The notes under the pieces were generated by a model that did not search any database, was not told the origin of the DNA, and saw nothing but the letters and a program-made list of their open reading frames with translations. From positions 1-15,245 of the forward strand of contig WKLE02001459.1 of NCBI GenBank assembly GCA_014885115.2: 15,245 nucleotides of DNA, read 5' to 3'. Shown here piece by piece: positions 1 to 8,399 of this stretch. Within the stretch, counting starts at the first letter, position 1, and every line of letters begins with the position of its first letter. The stretch is from Asterionellopsis glacialis. Taxonomy: Eukaryota; Bacillariophyta; Plagiogrammaphyceae; Rhaphoneidales; Asterionellopsidaceae. The position numbers and the translations under genes are program-made.

Positions 1-377
1 TCCAAATCTGGTGTGGTGAGTACTCATTTTTGATACATGACGTCATAACGAGCAAGCCAGCTAATGTCGGATTTTCGTGAATTTTATGTGGCTCTGACTC
101 CTCGTACAGGTACGCATAGTCCTACGGCGGTGCCTCTAAGGATGTCCCACTGAAATCAGGTTATAAAGACTAACCCCCTACCAGGCATGGTCAGTTAAAA
201 AATGGAATTATATTATGCAGTCACTTTTCTTTTTCTGTTCTAGAGGTGTAGCTCTAGGTACTGCCGGTAACTGTTCCAGATACACAAACAAAAGAGTTTG
301 ATCCAACGAGAAAATAAAGTAAAAGACACAACCAAAATAAAGAAATCACACACAATATTTGATTACTGTATGACACA
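1..377. promoter_or_regulatory. Upstream region of the SGNH-like gene
   Basis: No convincing gene is visible here. The stretch holds several short palindromes: TGAGTACTCA (17-26), TGACGTCA (38-45), and an inverted pair CTAGAG/CTCTAG (240-245 and 252-257) separated by 6 nt. GGTA/TACC-containing words recur, for example around 108-112, 180-185 and 258-270. The last 70 nt before the start codon are A-rich, as expected for a 5' leader. A promoter role is inferred from position alone. Confidence 0.45.
38..45. promoter_or_regulatory. CRE-like palindrome TGACGTCA
   Basis: This is a perfect copy of the bZIP/ATF-type cAMP-response element, 333 nt upstream of the SGNH-like start codon. TGACGT-type elements are known in diatoms as CO2/cAMP-responsive promoter sites, for example at a Phaeodactylum carbonic anhydrase gene. 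Function here is inferred only from sequence and position. An 8-mer can occur by chance, but the same core recurs at other 5' flanks in this window. Confidence 0.35.
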
Positions 378-1727
378 ATGGCAATCAAACTCAAACCAAA
401 CGTTTTAAGATTTTTGGCACTTCTTGCTGCAATCTTTGTACTTGATGGCATTCACAAAGAGCAAACTTCCTCTACTGTGGACAAGAATGACAAGACTGGC
501 GGGTTAGCTCAGCTCAATAATATGATGGAAGGACACCGTAACCTTCGTTATCAAGATGTCTTATCTGTCAAAGAAGATCATTCACCATCATGGAGAATCC
601 TAACTTTGGGTTCATCCGTAACATGGGGTGCAGGAATGGTGTCAAGGTACAATGCATATCCATATTTACTATCACCCAATGTTACCAATTTGGCATTACG
701 TGCACAAGGACCTAGCTATCCCGCAATTTGCGCACAAAGTATGATTGGAAATGATGCTATCTACGATTTAATTATATTGGAATTTTATCAAAGAGCACAT
801 GATGGGTTATTACATTTAACAAAACGATTACGGCAACGATTTCCTAAAGCAACCATTGTAATCATTCGTCGCTGGCAGCCGCTGATGGTAATTAACAAGA
901 AAACTCAAACACATTTTCGTGACTGGGCCAAAAAAGAGGGATTTACTAGCCTTCATGCACCTGAATTGCGTGAAACTTTGTTTGCTACTACGCAAGCAGA
1001 TGATTGGCTTTTGGCACGTTGTGAGGCTCAGAGGGGTATTCAAGATCAAGCCGTTCAGGATTATGGAGCTATATTGTATGACATGCCATTCAATGAACAA
1101 GATCCTCGTGAGATTATTGCAGAACAATCGAATTTGTTTTCAAGTGACTTCCACCATTACTCAGCAGAGGGACATGCATATATTGCGAACGGTATCCTTC
1201 AGACGTTACGTGAAAAGGGTGTAGCTGTACAGCGTAATGATGAATTGGGATCGTGGGGCGATGGTGATGTGTGTGATACTTGGTTCGAATCAGGAGAAAC
1301 ATCAGTTGAACATAGCGAAAATATTGAAATGAAATTATTTACACGGGTGAAACATTCATTAGAACTCCCAACAGCAGATCTTGGATACATTTCAATTACT
1401 AATCCTTTTGATGCACCACGTGAATTGTTTTTGTCATATATGGGTACAGACCCACCCAGTAAATACCCTAAAACTCGTGCACATCTCCTAAAAGGAGGCA
1501 ATATAAACAGGCAGTCGATTTACAGAGAAGTTGATTTAGATCCTACAACCACAGATTATACGGAGCACGTGCATGTTGGATTATCAACATCACTTGGAAT
1601 GGTTCCTCCAGGTAAAACAACAGTGTTATTTCGAACACTAGAAGAAAATAAAGAATACCCATTCCGGTTACTTGGTTATGCCATTTCGAGTGAAAAATTT
1701 GCAGGAAGTGTCTTTCAAAGCTTGTAG
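378..1727 (+). CDS. SGNH/GDSL-hydrolase-like secretory or membrane-anchored protein
   Basis: The 449-aa product begins with a hydrophobic stretch (about residues 10-22) that fits a signal peptide or signal anchor. A beta-strand and nucleophile-elbow motif follows, LGSSVTWGAG, with Ser80 as the probable SGNH nucleophile (GSS replaces the usual GDS). Near residue 255 the motif DFHHYSAEGH supplies the expected DxxH pair, Asp257 and His260, and ILRTLGxxV-like helices surround it. The segment DLIILEFYQRAHDG (about 130-143) sits where block III normally carries an Asn-Asp pair, and that pair is not obvious here, so activity is uncertain. The last 150 residues look like a beta-rich domain I do not recognise. 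Such proteins usually de-esterify lipids or acylated glycans; the substrate is unknown. The start is chosen because ACAATGGC is a good eukaryotic context and the signal follows directly. It is convergent with the PT-rich gene. Confidence 0.72.
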   Translation: MAIKLKPNVLRFLALLAAIFVLDGIHKEQTSSTVDKNDKTGGLAQLNNMMEGHRNLRYQDVLSVKEDHSPSWRILTLGSSVTWGAGMVSRYNAYPYLLSPNVTNLALRAQGPSYPAICAQSMIGNDAIYDLIILEFYQRAHDGLLHLTKRLRQRFPKATIVIIRRWQPLMVINKKTQTHFRDWAKKEGFTSLHAPELRETLFATTQADDWLLARCEAQRGIQDQAVQDYGAILYDMPFNEQDPREIIAEQSNLFSSDFHHYSAEGHAYIANGILQTLREKGVAVQRNDELGSWGDGDVCDTWFESGETSVEHSENIEMKLFTRVKHSLELPTADLGYISITNPFDAPRELFLSYMGTDPPSKYPKTRAHLLKGGNINRQSIYREVDLDPTTTDYTEHVHVGLSTSLGMVPPGKTTVLFRTLEENKEYPFRLLGYAISSEKFAGSVFQSL

Positions 1728-2237
1728 ATGAAAAATGGTAGAGGAATGTGATATTTTACGAACATACAGACAGTTAGGAAACCAGCAACGAGGAGGGAAC
1801 AAAAGTTGGAAGGATGGTTGTAATGGTTGGCATCTTAATACACATAATGGTGTTTCAAAGAATTGAAAGTCATAAAATAAACTTCATTGAATTAATTGCG
1901 GTATTTAAGCATGTATGTAGATTACATCTGAAAAATATAAAAAAAACTATTAACAAGGACTCTCTGTGCTCTATCAATACTCTTTTACAGTACCCATAAT
2001 ACCTAGCTCACTGGTATTTAGTTGGGTGCAGCATGTTGACTCCCTATTTGAACAATGGCAATCATTCATTGAACCTCCTTCATGTTAAAAAAACAAGACA
2101 CAAAAATATTTTCCACAACTCATATGAAATAAAGCAACATAATTATATATAAACACTCAAATTCATTATACCCAATCACATTACATATTGTAAGTTACGA
2201 AACTTCATACGCCTTATATCATAATTAAGCAATACTC
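1728..2237. other. Convergent 3' intergenic stretch
   Basis: This 510-nt AT-rich gap lies between the stop codons of the SGNH-like gene and the oppositely oriented PT-rich gene. It should contain both 3' UTRs and polyadenylation sites. A 61-codon open frame near 1814-1999 has no recognisable features and is probably chance. Apart from one GTACCC word near 1990, I see none of the palindrome density found in the 5' flanks. Confidence 0.5.
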
Positions 2238-4464
2238 TCAGAGACCAAAGGGGAAGAAAATTCCAATCCCCCATAGACTCATAATGAAGGGCATAACGAT
2301 ACCTGAATAATGCGTATTTGTTGTTTTGAACCACCATCCAAAGTTAGTCGCTCCACTATTGGGACCTCTTTCTTGTGTCGAATCATCCTGCATTGTAGTT
2401 GTTGGCAGTGTTGTTGGAAATGATGATGGGTTAGATGTTGGAAATGACGATGGGTTAGATGTTGGAATGGATGATGGTATAGTTGTTGGAGTGGATGATG
2501 GGTTAGATGTTGGAGTGGATGATGGTATAGTTGTTGGTACTATCGTTGGATGTTGAGATGGACTTACTGTAGGCGATAATGAGGGTGACATTGTAGTAGG
2601 TTCCTGCGATGGAGAAGTAGATGGAGTTTTAGATGGAATATCAGTGGGAATTTGAGATGGTGTGTTGGTAGGATTCTGTGATGGGATAGTAGTAAGAATT
2701 TTAAATGGAGAATGTGTTGGTGTGATTGTAGGTGGCGGAGTTTTAGAAGGCATTTGTGCACTAGGCATTGGAGTCGTAGGAGATAGTACTGACGTTGTTG
2801 GACTTACCGTGGTTGGACTTACCGTGGTTGGGTTTGATGTCGTGGGTGATGCTGTAGGTTCTGCCGTTTCTACAGTAGCCCATCCATATAATTTAATATC
2901 TGTTAAACTTGCGGAACCTTCATACACATTGGTATATAAATCACCAATGACAAAGTAATCTGGAAATTCTGAATCAGCTGCCCATTGATCTGGCCAGGTA
3001 TATCCATCATCCCTTTGAACTAAATCATTGTTATATTGTCCATTGTATTCACCAGAACTTGCATTTGTATTGTAATGCCAAATAGGATCTCCATTTGCAA
3101 CCTGAAATGGACGAAAAAAACGAATTGTTTTTTCCCCTACTCTTGCAAAGTGCCCACTAGCCTCTAACGTGTATCCACTTGCATTGCGTTCAATAGCAAA
3201 TGTATACATTTTACCTTCACCATCATCACCCATGAGTTCTGGTAAAAGTTCTGCAGCAGATTCAACACCCTTTTTGGCAATACCACCATTACAATCTGTC
3301 AAGAACCTTATTATGTGTTTTAGGAATACGAAGTATGGGTGGTTGTATAGTATAAAAGAAAAAAGAAAGAAAGTAGGCCATTGAGCGAAAGAGATGGGAC
3401 AAAAAACAATCAACCAGGCAACCGCAACAACACAACAGCAAAAAAACAACAACTCACCATTGTGAATTTCCTGTTAATCCACCTTTATTAACGTTCCAAT
3501 TGGGCAAACCACTAATCCACATATTTACCGTATTGAAATTACTTTCACTGTAGGGATAGTATTGTTTGGTATCTGAGTTACATACGGGTGGATCAAATCC
3601 ACCACCTTCTACACGATCAGGATGGATGGAAAAGGAATCCATCAAGACCTTGCGTCTATAATGCCAAAAATGATTATTGCGTGGTGCAGGATCCGCAAAA
3701 TCACAAATTGTCATGAAATGAAATCCGTTATAGGCATACCGACCTTCACGTACGCCTTGCCAATGACACACATTGCTATAAGATTCAGTAGTCCCGTACA
3801 TCCAAGTGTCTGGCCATCCTTGTGTTTTCGATCCTTCCCCCCATGGGTGTTGACTTTTACACCCTGCATCATTGTACCCATTGGTACGTCCATCATATTG
3901 GATGGAACCATTGCGTTTGCCACCAAAATCAACTGTTTTTAATTTGTATTCAATACGGTATTCATCCGGTAATGGTTTGGTATTCCGAAATATAACACCT
4001 CCGGTATAATCGGGAACTTGCATAACTGCTGCATTGTCCTTGGTAAACAAGCGGGGTGGGTCTTCAATAATATTGTCCTTGTTCCAATCACGTGCGGACA
4101 TGGAAGCTGTTAACCACGAATCTGTACCTAACGTAAATTCTTTGCGGTACGTATAAAACGAACCCAAGGCATCTGTTTTCCATTTCGGTCCATAATCATT
4201 TTGATAAAGCCGTCCAGGATCGTCCATGATATCATCAAAGGGTGTGGAATAATCATCAATCACCCAGTCAGCTTCTGTCACATCATCAAAAGACGTACTT
4301 GTAAAATCTTCTTCATATAATAAACGCCATTCCTTCTCCTCTGCCGCTAGAACAAAACTATCATTACTATTATTATTATTGAACATTGTCATGATTGATG
4401 CAAAAAGGAAAACTCGTGTAAACCATAATGAACAAGAACGGTGCTCTTTCTGAATAGCAATCAT
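2238..4464 (-). CDS. Secreted PT-rich protein with a probable glucanase/lectin-like N-terminal domain (two exons)
   Basis: The gene is best read as two exons, 4464-3458 and 3306-2238, giving 691 aa. Residues 1-40 form a signal peptide ending near FVLA. Residues about 46-480 are aromatic- and Asp-rich with alternating strand patterns, e.g. GGVIFRNTKPLPDEYRIEY and PDYFVIGD followed by SASLTDIKLYGW. This resembles a concanavalin-A-like sandwich as in GH16 or LamG-type proteins, but I see no ExDxxE catalytic motif, so the fold call is tentative. Residues about 485-640 are a PT/PS repeat linker, probably O-glycosylated. The C-terminus has a small-residue patch (NSGAT), a spacer and a hydrophobic tail of about 20 residues with no cytosolic end, which fits a GPI-anchor signal. 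A role at the cell surface or wall is inferred. Its 5' end faces the beta-oxidation gene across a shared promoter region. Confidence 0.7.
2413..2532. repeat. Five tandem 24-nt units in the PT/PS linker
   Basis: Five consecutive 24-nt units, each beginning GTTGG on the plus strand, run without gaps and differ by a few substitutions. They encode 8-residue units such as SNPSSFPT and TIPSSIPT on the minus strand. Degenerate units continue on both sides, and a 15-nt unit GTTGGACTTACCGTG is repeated twice at 2797-2826 (SPTTV). Length polymorphism between strains would be expected. Confidence 0.85.
3307..3457 (-). other. Spliceosomal intron in the PT-rich gene
   Basis: The intron opens with GTGAGT and ends at TAATAAG, after a pyrimidine-rich tract and a CTAAAAC branch-like word. 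It is 151 nt and phase 2. Splicing at AAG restores one frame (QW then FLTDC) and removes the TGA that ends the first reading frame. A tempting CAG acceptor 11 nt further on would create an immediate stop, so the AAG site is preferred. The model rests on frame logic and splice motifs. Confidence 0.75.
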
Positions 4465-5342
4465 GCTGTTTTCTTTCTTATCTTTCTCGTTCTGTCTCTC
4501 TATACTTTCGTATCCTTTTTCTTGCTCCTACAGCCACTCACTCTGTTTCGAAAAACATAGAATCGAAACTACGATTGCCGCGATATTTATTCGTGGGTTC
4601 ATCTAAAGAAGTAGTCTAGATCGTTCGCTGATTGCCATGGATACGTTGTACCGGTATGAACTTGTCCTATTTTTGGTGCTATCGATATATATATTAATAT
4701 AATACTTATGATTGGAGGGAGAAGACAAGGATACTGAACGGAGTCTGACGTAATCTAACTGCTTATAACTGCCACTCAATATTCCCTACGTACCGACCGT
4801 ACCTGTGATAAGATATTAATACCTGATAACATGTATTAAAAAATATTTACCAGGGAACGACTGGTACTGATACCAGTCCTCTTCTGTGAATGACGGATAC
4901 CCGGTAACGAATAACAGACGCACTTACTTTTTTAGCATTCACAGAGATTTACCCTGTAAGACCCTACCTGGTACTTCTACGTTGACGGTACCATAGTTTT
5001 GATAGGATGGAAGGGAGCGTAAGTATGTACTGTCTGTCTGTACGGTAGTTGCTGGTTTACAACTTACACACAGAACGAAATGAAAATGAACACCCAGATT
5101 CTCCTGCAACAACTCGAGAGATTGGTAAATACTTGTAACAGAACCAGAAGGAGAACAACACAATCACTGCTGGTACCGTACGTCACGACACAAGAAGTTG
5201 TTAGATAATAGACTTCCATTAGGTCTTGTCTTAGTTAGTAGCCCACATATCTTTTCAGACAAATTTTTCTTGTGGAACGCCCGGACTTTTTGTTGAAAAA
5301 AAGACAAAAAAGAACAATATTTTAAAAACAAATAAAATAAAA
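4465..5342. promoter_or_regulatory. Divergent promoter region with TACC/GGTA palindromes
   Basis: This 878-nt region separates the minus-strand PT-rich gene from the plus-strand beta-oxidation gene, so it should carry both promoters. Two minus-strand open frames near 4939-5403 lack protein-like features. It contains TACCGGTA (4649-4656), the stem GACTGGTA/TACCAGTC with a 4-nt loop (4859-4878), TACCCGGTA (4898-4906), TACCTGGTA (4965-4973) and several GGTACC words. TGACGT sits at 4746-4751 and its complement ACGTCA at 5180-5185. The last 60 nt before 5343 are A-rich. Confidence 0.5.
4859..4878. repeat. Perfect inverted repeat, 8-bp arms, 4-nt loop
   Basis: The arms GACTGGTA and TACCAGTC flank CTGA. 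They are the largest of the TACC/GGTA palindromes in this divergent region. As DNA this could bind a dimeric factor; as RNA it could fold into a short hairpin. Nothing in the sequence decides between these. Confidence 0.6.
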
Positions 5343-7622
5343 ATGGTCGTTCGTGTGATTGAATTTGGTGCAACCACAACTGACGGGCAACCACCCAATC
5401 CATTAAATCCTTTTGGTGCTGTCAATCGGAATCAACTTTATCAAGATTTACAGAACGTAAAAGAAGATTCAAATGTAACGTCCATTGTATTAAAAGGACA
5501 GGGACATAATTTTTCAGCGGGTGCAGATTTAGTTGAATTATCCATGTTGGAACGATTATCCAAAAAGCAAAACGAAACGAAAGGCAAACCTACAATTATT
5601 TCTTTGTTGGAATTATGCAATTATATTGAAGCCTTCCCTAAACCTATCGTGGCTGCTATTGAGGGTGTTGCCCTGGGTGGTGGTTGTGAAGTTGCCTTGG
5701 CGTGTCATTATCGCGTCGTAGCAACATGCACCAACAAGTCACAAATTGGACTTCCAGAGGTGAATGTTGGTGTTATACCGGGTGCGGGTGGGACCCAACG
5801 TCTTCCTAGATTAATTGGATTACAAAATGCAATTGATATGATATGCACAGGTACGCCAGTTACGGATATGAACAAGGCTCTAATGATGGGTCTAGTGGAT
5901 GCAGTATGTCCACCTACGTCGTCTGTAGTAGATTGTGCAACATCATGGGCTGAATGGTCAGAACTTGTACCTATCCCAAGATTATCCAATACACCCCTAA
6001 AGGAAACACCCACACAAGCCTATCAAATGTGCCGTACAGCGTCTTTGAAGTACCCACCTGTATTGAAGGGTGGCGATTGTATCCAAGCTGCCTTGAAAGC
6101 TATTGAAGCTTCAGCTATCCCTTCCTTCTCTCAAGGGATTGAACAAGAATCGACTCTATTTTGGAAAATGTGTTTATCAAGCGTTCAGGGTAAGGCAAGA
6201 CGACATGGATTCTTTGCTGTACGTGCTGCATCAAAATCCACCTATCCCAAACGTATTCAAAAGGACTTTGTTACTAAGTATCAAACAACATCACCATTGT
6301 TGGTGAAGGGTTCAAGCTGCAATGTTGGAGTTATTGGAGCAGGAACAATGGGAAGTGGTATTGCTATGGTATTGTTACAAGCTGGTTTCACAGTTTCATT
6401 GGTAGATGTTCAGGAGGTTGCATTAAAGAAGGGTATTCAATTGATTCATACTACATTTGATACTCAAGTGAAGAAGAAACGACTATCCCTTCAACAAGCT
6501 AACGTTATGAAACAACGGTTGAAGTTTACACAGACTTTACAAGATTTGTCGAATTGTAAGTTAGTGGTCGAGGCTGTCGTTGAAAACATGACCATCAAGA
6601 AAAAGATTTTTACTACGCTAGATCAAGTAACACCATCTGATGCTATACTTTTAAGTAACACATCTACCCTAGACATTGATGAAATGGCATCGGTATTGGG
6701 ACCATCACGACGTGGTAACTTTGCAGGATGGCATTTCTTTTCACCTGCAAATGTTATGAAATTAGTTGAAATTGTGGTGGGAAAACATACGTCACCACAC
6801 ACGGTATTGTTATTGCAAAAACTGACCAAGAAAATTAAAAAGATTGGTGTTGTTGTTGGGAATTGTGATGGATTCGTGGGAAATCGTATGGTGAACCCAT
6901 ACACAACTGAAATGACATTGCTTCTTGCTGAGGGTGGTGCTACTATTGATTCTATCGATAAGGCACTTATGAGATTTGGTATGGCCATAGGTCCCTTTAT
7001 GATGAGCGATTTAGCAGGAAATGATGTTGGTTACTTTATCCGCAAGGAACGTGGTGTAGTTCGAGATCCCAAGACAGGTGTTGTTGGTCCCAATCGTACG
7101 TCAACGATGAGATACACAGAATTAGCAGATGATATGGTGACTCAACTTGGACGAATCGGACAAAAGGCTGGTAAGGGTTGGTACGATTATGCACCACATA
7201 TTGGTAAGGGACGTATGCCTTTACCTTCCACCGAAATGAAGGGTTTTTTGAAAGCCTATGTTGAAGGTACGAAACAAAAACCCATGAAACCTGACGAAAT
7301 TGTAGAACGGATTTTGTTCCCACTTGTCAATGAGGGATTCAAAATTTTAGAAGAAAACATTGCATCAAAGCCCTCTGATATTGACGTGGTGTATTTGTAC
7401 GGGTATGGTTGGCCCGCATGGAGAGGCGGTCCCATGTTCTGGGCTGACAATGAGATTGGTCTACCACACCTATTGAACCGTTTATTAGATTTCCATCGCA
7501 GATATCCCGGTAGTAAGTATTATGAACCCAGTCGTCTATTACAAAAATGCGTAGCCTTTGGTGTCACTGTCGAAGAGTACTACGAAAAAGGTATGCACAA
7601 GGAAGATGTATCGAAATTATAA
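5343..7622 (+). CDS. Peroxisomal bifunctional enzyme: enoyl-CoA hydratase / 3-hydroxyacyl-CoA dehydrogenase (MFE-1 type)
   Basis: The 759-aa protein carries both steps between trans-2-enoyl-CoA and 3-ketoacyl-CoA in fatty-acid beta-oxidation. The N-terminal crotonase domain (about 1-200) shows HNFSAGADL, GVALGGGCE with Glu116, and IGLPEVNVGVIPGAGGTQ with Glu139, the expected pair of catalytic glutamates. The Rossmann motif GAGTMG (332-337) opens the NAD-binding dehydrogenase domain, followed by VVEA (Glu410), SNTS (438-441), GWHFFSP with His464, and DGFVGNRM. Two C-terminal helical dehydrogenase domains follow, including GQKAGKGWYDY and YGYGWPAWRGGPMFWAD. The chain ends in SKL, a canonical peroxisomal targeting signal 1, and no N-terminal presequence is seen. 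Length and order match animal and plant MFE-1 proteins (about 720 aa), with a 3-residue insertion between the two glutamates. The start has an A-rich AAAATGG context. Confidence 0.95.
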   Translation: MVVRVIEFGATTTDGQPPNPLNPFGAVNRNQLYQDLQNVKEDSNVTSIVLKGQGHNFSAGADLVELSMLERLSKKQNETKGKPTIISLLELCNYIEAFPKPIVAAIEGVALGGGCEVALACHYRVVATCTNKSQIGLPEVNVGVIPGAGGTQRLPRLIGLQNAIDMICTGTPVTDMNKALMMGLVDAVCPPTSSVVDCATSWAEWSELVPIPRLSNTPLKETPTQAYQMCRTASLKYPPVLKGGDCIQAALKAIEASAIPSFSQGIEQESTLFWKMCLSSVQGKARRHGFFAVRAASKSTYPKRIQKDFVTKYQTTSPLLVKGSSCNVGVIGAGTMGSGIAMVLLQAGFTVSLVDVQEVALKKGIQLIHTTFDTQVKKKRLSLQQANVMKQRLKFTQTLQDLSNCKLVVEAVVENMTIKKKIFTTLDQVTPSDAILLSNTSTLDIDEMASVLGPSRRGNFAGWHFFSPANVMKLVEIVVGKHTSPHTVLLLQKLTKKIKKIGVVVGNCDGFVGNRMVNPYTTEMTLLLAEGGATIDSIDKALMRFGMAIGPFMMSDLAGNDVGYFIRKERGVVRDPKTGVVGPNRTSTMRYTELADDMVTQLGRIGQKAGKGWYDYAPHIGKGRMPLPSTEMKGFLKAYVEGTKQKPMKPDEIVERILFPLVNEGFKILEENIASKPSDIDVVYLYGYGWPAWRGGPMFWADNEIGLPHLLNRLLDFHRRYPGSKYYEPSRLLQKCVAFGVTVEEYYEKGMHKEDVSKL

Positions 7623-7707
7623 TACCAACAAGTATAGTTCCCAAGGTATCTTTCAGTGCCTTTTGGGGGAAAGGTCATACTTCTGAAATCGCTTATCAAC
7701 GCGATTG

Positions 7708-8255
7708 TCATGACAGCATAACGATAACAACTGCGTATTTAATATTATTTTCTTTTGTTGACTGGGGGAAGCTGACATCAAAAAGACCATACAGATTCAT
7801 ACTTTCATCTTCCGCCACTAATTTTTTTAAATCTGGACTTGCACACAAAATGTATGTGACCATGGCTTTTAGCGTTTTGTGTGATTTAAGCATCGATGGT
7901 TTTGAGCCAAAGGCGGAACAACGTTTCTCTTTTGGATGGAAGCTAGTGCTATTTTCTTCTGCAATCCTTCTATTGCACTGTCTTGCTTCACGCAGTTCTT
8001 TTGTCTTTGGATACACTGCGCTCGTTGGCATTCAACACGACTTATCCACGACTCTGAATTGTTTTTTTCTCTCTTTCTTTCGATAAAGAAATTACTTTCG
8101 CCATGGGTGTCTTCTAACAAATCGTGAATACTTGGTACACAAAGAACTCTATCATTACAGCTGGAGAATGAAACACTTGTCCACTCGGTAATATTTAAGA
8201 GCACAAACGACGACGACGACGACGACGACGATGATTCTTTGTTCGCGATGGTCAT
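7708..8255 (-). CDS. Putative two-exon gene of unknown function
   Basis: Two adjacent minus-strand open frames can be joined into one 155-aa product: exon 1 at 8255-8096 and exon 2 at 8015-7708. The 80-nt intron would open with GTAATT at 8095 and close with GCGCAG at 8016, phase 1. The predicted protein starts with a Ser run (residues 8-16, mostly from a TCG microsatellite). A charged Lys/Glu-rich middle and a hydrophobic end follow. I recognise no domain. It would end 85 nt from the stop of the convergent MFE-1 gene and follow the UbiA gene in the same direction. Without splicing, the first frame alone would give 128 aa. The opposite strand is also open here (to 8086), so this is a tentative model. 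Confidence 0.33.
8208..8231. repeat. (CGA)8 trinucleotide microsatellite
   Basis: Eight uninterrupted CGA units lie here. Read on the minus strand they give a TCG serine run at the start of the putative two-exon gene. A triplet period is compatible with, but does not prove, coding. Confidence 0.9.
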
Positions 8256-8399
8256 ATGTTTTGTCTTTTTTTTTTTTCCAAAAAAAAGGAGACCCGTCGG
8301 TAAGATATCTCAAAAACTCATTCGCTTTTTATAAAAAAACAATGCCATTTGACCTATATATTTCATTGTATGTAAATAAATTAGTAAATTTTAATTTAT

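Noticed and set aside
1814..1999. 61-codon plus-strand open frame after the SGNH-like gene
   Set aside because: It is short, AT-rich, within the expected 3' UTR, and without recognisable features.
2326..2958. Plus-strand open frames rich in Gly, Val and Asp opposite the PT-rich linker
   Set aside because: They are the antisense reading of the PT/PS tandem repeats and have no independent support.
3290..3297. CAG acceptor for the PT-rich gene intron
   Set aside because: Joining the GTGAGT donor to this site gives a TGA codon at the junction; the AAG acceptor 11 nt upstream restores the frame.
4939..5403. Two minus-strand open frames (74 and 79 codons) upstream of the MFE-1 gene
   Set aside because: They lie in a promoter region full of palindromes, one overlaps the MFE-1 start, and neither has a recognisable composition or domain.
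7547..8086. Plus-strand 179-codon open frame starting inside the MFE-1 gene
   Set aside because: It begins in another frame of a clear coding sequence, is rich in Phe/Leu/Ser as expected for an antisense or 3' UTR frame, and shows no motif.
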